From positions 1 to 8,797 of the forward strand of contig DMKD01000181.1 in NCBI GenBank assembly GCA_003454605.1: DNA of 8,797 nt, given 5' to 3'. Origin of the DNA: Spirochaeta sp. (GTDB lineage Bacteria; Spirochaetota; Spirochaetia; UBA9216). Made by a program: the position numbers and the translations under genes. Below, piece after piece: positions 6,946 through 8,797 of the stretch. Below the pieces are notes generated by a model. The model saw only the letters and a program-made list of their open reading frames with translations. It had not been told where the DNA came from and did not search any database. Each line of letters starts with the position of its first letter. Positions within the stretch are counted from its first letter, which is position 1.

Positions 6946-7011
6946 GGAAAATATCCGCATATGCTATTGTTTATTATCATTTTTTTGCGCTTCTTTATCA
7001 TTTACTACTAT

Positions 7012-7040
7012 TTGGTATTGATTTTCTCTCAGAATATAGT
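7012..7040 (+). promoter_or_regulatory. promoter of the Gfo/Idh/MocA operon
   Basis: TTGGTA (7012-7017, four of six -35 consensus bases) and TATAGT (7035-7040, five of six) stand at the ideal 17-base spacing. Transcription would start near 7047, giving a leader of about 137 nt. TATTGAT (7016-7022), the core of the candidate operator, overlaps the -35 box and the start of the spacer. Confidence 0.55.
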
Positions 7041-7072
7041 AAACTAACAACATATAGCAATTCATAGGAGTT

Positions 7073-7104
7073 GAGATTATTGCACATCCATGTTCAATAA
7101 TCTC
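7073..7104 (+). repeat. 32-bp near-perfect palindrome (leader hairpin 1)
   Basis: The arms GAGATTATTG (7073-7082) and CAATAATCTC (7095-7104) are perfect reverse complements. After one C/T mismatch the inner ACAT and ATGT also pair around CC. Fourteen of 16 symmetric pairs match. Confidence 0.9.
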
Positions 7105-7106
7105 TT

Positions 7107-7137
7107 GAAGTTTGAAAAGCTCAGCTTATCAAACTTC
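7107..7137 (+). repeat. 31-bp near-perfect palindrome (leader hairpin 2)
   Basis: The arms GAAGTTTGA (7107-7115) and TCAAACTTC (7129-7137) pair perfectly. One A-A mismatch follows, then AAGCT/AGCTT around a single central C (7122). Fourteen of 15 symmetric pairs match. It begins only two bases after the first palindrome ends. Confidence 0.9.
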
Positions 7138-7183
7138 ACCTTCGTTACCTGCCTTCCTTGGCAGGAACTAAAAGGAGAAATAA

Positions 7184-8200
7184 ATGAAGAACGGAAAGAT
7201 ACGGGTTTGTGTAATCGGCTCAGGCAGGGCGGGAATGATTCATGCTAGAAATTTCGCCCGGTCGGTACCCTATGCCGAGATAGCAGCGATGGCTGACCCG
7301 GTTGAAGATGCAGCTAAAGCAGCGGTTAAAGAGCTTGGAATCGATAAATATTTTCTAAATTATAAAGACGTACTGAAAGACGAATCAATTGATGCAGTTG
7401 TTGTCGTGACACCGACAGTTTTCCATGAAGAGATAGTGACTGCTGCAGCTGCCGCAGGAAAACATGTACTCTGTGAAAAACCGATGGCGATGAATGAGAA
7501 TGAATGTTCAAACATGATAAAAGCCTGTAAAGAGGCAAAAGTAAAACTTCAGATAGGATTTATGAGACGCTTTGATGAATCATTCAGACACGCGAAAGAA
7601 AGAATCGACAGCGGTGAAATCGGGGACGTTGTATGCGTCAAATCAGTTACTCACGGGCCATCGGTTCCCAGACCATGGATGTACGACATCAAAAAAAGCA
7701 ACGGACCGCTTGCCGAAGTGAGCAGCCATGACATCGATGCCCTTCACTGGTATTCCGGAAGCTACATAAAGGAAGTGTACTCGATCGCCGGCAACTACAG
7801 ATGCCCCGATGCTGTCAAAGAATTCCCTGATTTCTATGATAACATCCTTATGAATGTAAGATTCAAAAACAATATGCAGGGTCTTGTAGACGGAGCCCAG
7901 GGTGTTCAATACGGATATGATTCAAGGGTTGAGATTGTGGGCACACATGGCATCATCTTTGTCGGAAAAACCAACAACTATTCAGTAATGACCTGTTCAC
8001 CCAACGGAATGAGCACCCCCTTCGTTAAGAGCTGGCAGAACCTCTTCCTCGACGCATACAAACTTGAAGACCAGAAGTTCATCGAGAGCATTCTCGACGA
8101 CAGTACACCTGAGGTTACCGGCACCGACGGCCTTGAAGCAGTCAAGGTAGTGAACGCTGGTAATACATCCATCATTGAAAAGAGACCGGTATCACTTTAA
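7184..8200 (+). CDS. Gfo/Idh/MocA-family NAD(P)-dependent dehydrogenase
   Basis: The 338-residue cytosolic protein has the two-domain layout of this family. The N-terminal Rossmann fold shows VCVIGSGRAGMIHARNF (8-24), an Asp after the second strand (MADP, 36-39) that suggests NAD, VVVVTPTVFHEEIV (72-85), and the signature LCEKPMAMN (96-104) with catalytic Lys99. The C-terminal domain has SSHDIDALHWYSG (180-192), whose His182 lines up with the catalytic His of inositol 2-dehydrogenase. The partner Asp four residues earlier is Glu178 here. Length and sequence are closest in style to inositol 2-dehydrogenases and related cyclitol or sugar dehydrogenases, but the family is too broad to name a substrate. 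It heads an operon with the zinc dehydrogenase 20 bp downstream. The ribosome site AAGGAG (7172-7177) is six bases before the ATG. It is probably controlled by the divergent DeoR protein and by the leader structure. Confidence 0.92.
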   Translation: MKNGKIRVCVIGSGRAGMIHARNFARSVPYAEIAAMADPVEDAAKAAVKELGIDKYFLNYKDVLKDESIDAVVVVTPTVFHEEIVTAAAAAGKHVLCEKPMAMNENECSNMIKACKEAKVKLQIGFMRRFDESFRHAKERIDSGEIGDVVCVKSVTHGPSVPRPWMYDIKKSNGPLAEVSSHDIDALHWYSGSYIKEVYSIAGNYRCPDAVKEFPDFYDNILMNVRFKNNMQGLVDGAQGVQYGYDSRVEIVGTHGIIFVGKTNNYSVMTCSPNGMSTPFVKSWQNLFLDAYKLEDQKFIESILDDSTPEVTGTDGLEAVKVVNAGNTSIIEKRPVSL

Positions 8201-8220
8201 TCCGGCCAGGAGAAAAATAA

Positions 8221-8797
8221 ATGAAAGCAGCACAATTATACGGTAAAGAAGATTTAAGGATAGTTGATATAGCAAAACCGGAGATTACCTCGGATGAGGT
8301 ACTCCTGCAGATTAAGGCGTCTGCCATATGCGGAACTGACGTGCGCATGCTCAAGAACGGCCACAAGATGGCATCTGAATCAAATCCATTAACCCTCGGA
8401 CATGAAATTTCAGGAGAAATAGCGGAAGTTGGTGCAAATGTAAAGGCCTATAAAGCCGGCGACAGGGTTGCTGTGGCACCCAACCTCGGCTGCGGTGTCT
8501 GCGATCTTTGCGTTTCAGGCAACACCCACATGTGCAAAGACAGCGAGGCCCTCGGTGTTACAATAGCCGGAGCCTTCGCTGAGTACATGGTAATCCCGAC
8601 CGAAGCAGTGATGCAGGGAAATATCTGCATAATCGGCGATAACACTTCATATGAAGAAGCAGCGCTTGCCGAACCTTTCTCATGTGTTTACAACGCCTTC
8701 GAGCTCTACGGCGTAAAGCCGGGAGACAGTGTAGTGATAATAGGTGCAGGCCCTATAGGACTGATGCATGCTAAACTTGCCGGGATGGCAGGAGCCG
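8221..8797 (+). CDS. zinc-dependent medium-chain alcohol/polyol dehydrogenase (partial)
   Basis: The first 192 codons are present and the gene runs off the window. The N-terminal GroES-like domain holds the catalytic zinc ligands Cys37 (ICGTD), His61 (GHE) and Glu151 (AEP). It also holds the four-Cys structural zinc lobe at 91, 94, 97 and 105 (CGVCDLCVSGNTHMC). The Rossmann domain begins with VVIIGAGPIG (171-180), the GxGxxG dinucleotide loop. This pattern is that of the sorbitol/threonine dehydrogenase branch of the MDR superfamily, which oxidises secondary alcohols of polyols and sugar derivatives. AGGAG at 8208-8212 is eight bases before the ATG, and the 20-bp gap to the Gfo/Idh/MocA gene shows an operon. 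A Gfo/Idh/MocA and zinc-MDR pair also occurs in the oxidative inositol pathway described in Thermotoga, so consecutive oxidation of one substrate is a fair inference. Exact substrate unknown. Confidence 0.93.
   Translation, partial: MKAAQLYGKEDLRIVDIAKPEITSDEVLLQIKASAICGTDVRMLKNGHKMASESNPLTLGHEISGEIAEVGANVKAYKAGDRVAVAPNLGCGVCDLCVSGNTHMCKDSEALGVTIAGAFAEYMVIPTEAVMQGNICIIGDNTSYEEAALAEPFSCVYNAFELYGVKPGDSVVIIGAGPIGLMHAKLAGMAGA

Larger units (their letters stand above)
7047..7183 (+). promoter_or_regulatory. structured 5' leader with three tandem hairpins
   Basis: Between the predicted start site and the ATG lie three consecutive inverted repeats. The first (7073-7104) has perfect 10-bp arms, GAGATTATTG and CAATAATCTC, plus inner ACAT/ATGT after one mismatch. 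The second (7107-7137) has GAAGTTTGA/TCAAACTTC, one A-A mismatch, then AAGCT/AGCTT around a single C. The third (7148-7165) has CCTGCC/GGCAGG around the loop TTCCTT. The ribosome site AAGGAG (7172-7177) follows seven bases later. No T-run follows any stem, so classical attenuation is unlikely. Control of translation, RNA stability or protein binding is more likely. The first two are also near-perfect DNA palindromes and could be protein-binding sites. I do not recognise a known riboswitch class. The repeats are certain and the function is inferred. Confidence 0.6.

Noticed and set aside
7073..7165. Leader hairpins as an intrinsic terminator or attenuator
   Set aside because: No stem is followed by a T-run, so rho-independent termination is not supported.
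7090..7183. Longer leader ORF starting at ATG 7090
   Set aside because: The nearest AGGAG is 19 bases upstream, and the frame simply runs out of frame into the Gfo/Idh/MocA gene. The composition looks like the hairpins, not a protein.
1..8797. tRNA, rRNA, CRISPR array, insertion sequence or prophage signs
   Set aside because: No cloverleaf-like gene, spaced repeat array, transposase or attachment-site duplication was seen. Genes are intact and tightly packed.

Overview
The window carries eight protein genes and no RNA genes, mobile elements or CRISPR array. The GC content is moderate. Promoters are of the sigma-70 type and most genes have clear AGGAG-type ribosome sites, so this is a bacterium. 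The gene set (GltS-type symporter, LemA, DUF2207 protein with a Gly-rich tail, Cof-type HAD phosphatase, DeoR-controlled oxidoreductases) fits an anaerobic heterotroph. A spirochaete or relative is my guess from general style, but nothing in the sequence proves the phylum.

Left part (1-4940): a GltS-family sodium/glutamate-type symporter on the minus strand is divergent from lemA and a DUF2207 membrane protein, which form a two-gene operon. A perfect 10-bp-stem terminator closes that operon. A Cof-type HAD phosphatase follows at once, and its likely promoter overlaps the end of the operon so that its transcript would start inside the terminator stem. A weak hairpin with T-runs on both sides separates the HAD gene from the convergent gene beyond it.

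Right part (4941-8797): a catabolic locus. A shikimate-dehydrogenase-like protein and a DeoR-family regulator lie on the minus strand. A Gfo/Idh/MocA dehydrogenase and a zinc-dependent medium-chain dehydrogenase (cut by the window edge) lie divergently on the plus strand. A 14-bp element (CATATTGAYATAWG) overlaps the -35 box of the shikimate-dehydrogenase-like gene and fills the spacer of the likely deoR promoter. A shorter version lies in the Gfo promoter. I read this as the regulator's operator, making the locus one regulon of three NAD(P) oxidoreductases, probably for a polyol, cyclitol or sugar acid. The substrate cannot be read from the sequence.

The most unusual feature is the roughly 137-nt leader of the Gfo/Idh/MocA operon. 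Between promoter and start codon it holds three consecutive inverted repeats (a 32-bp near-palindrome, a 31-bp near-palindrome and a 6-bp GC-rich stem), a possible six-codon ORF inside the first, and a last loop complementary to the ribosome site. It matches no riboswitch or attenuator class that I recognise.
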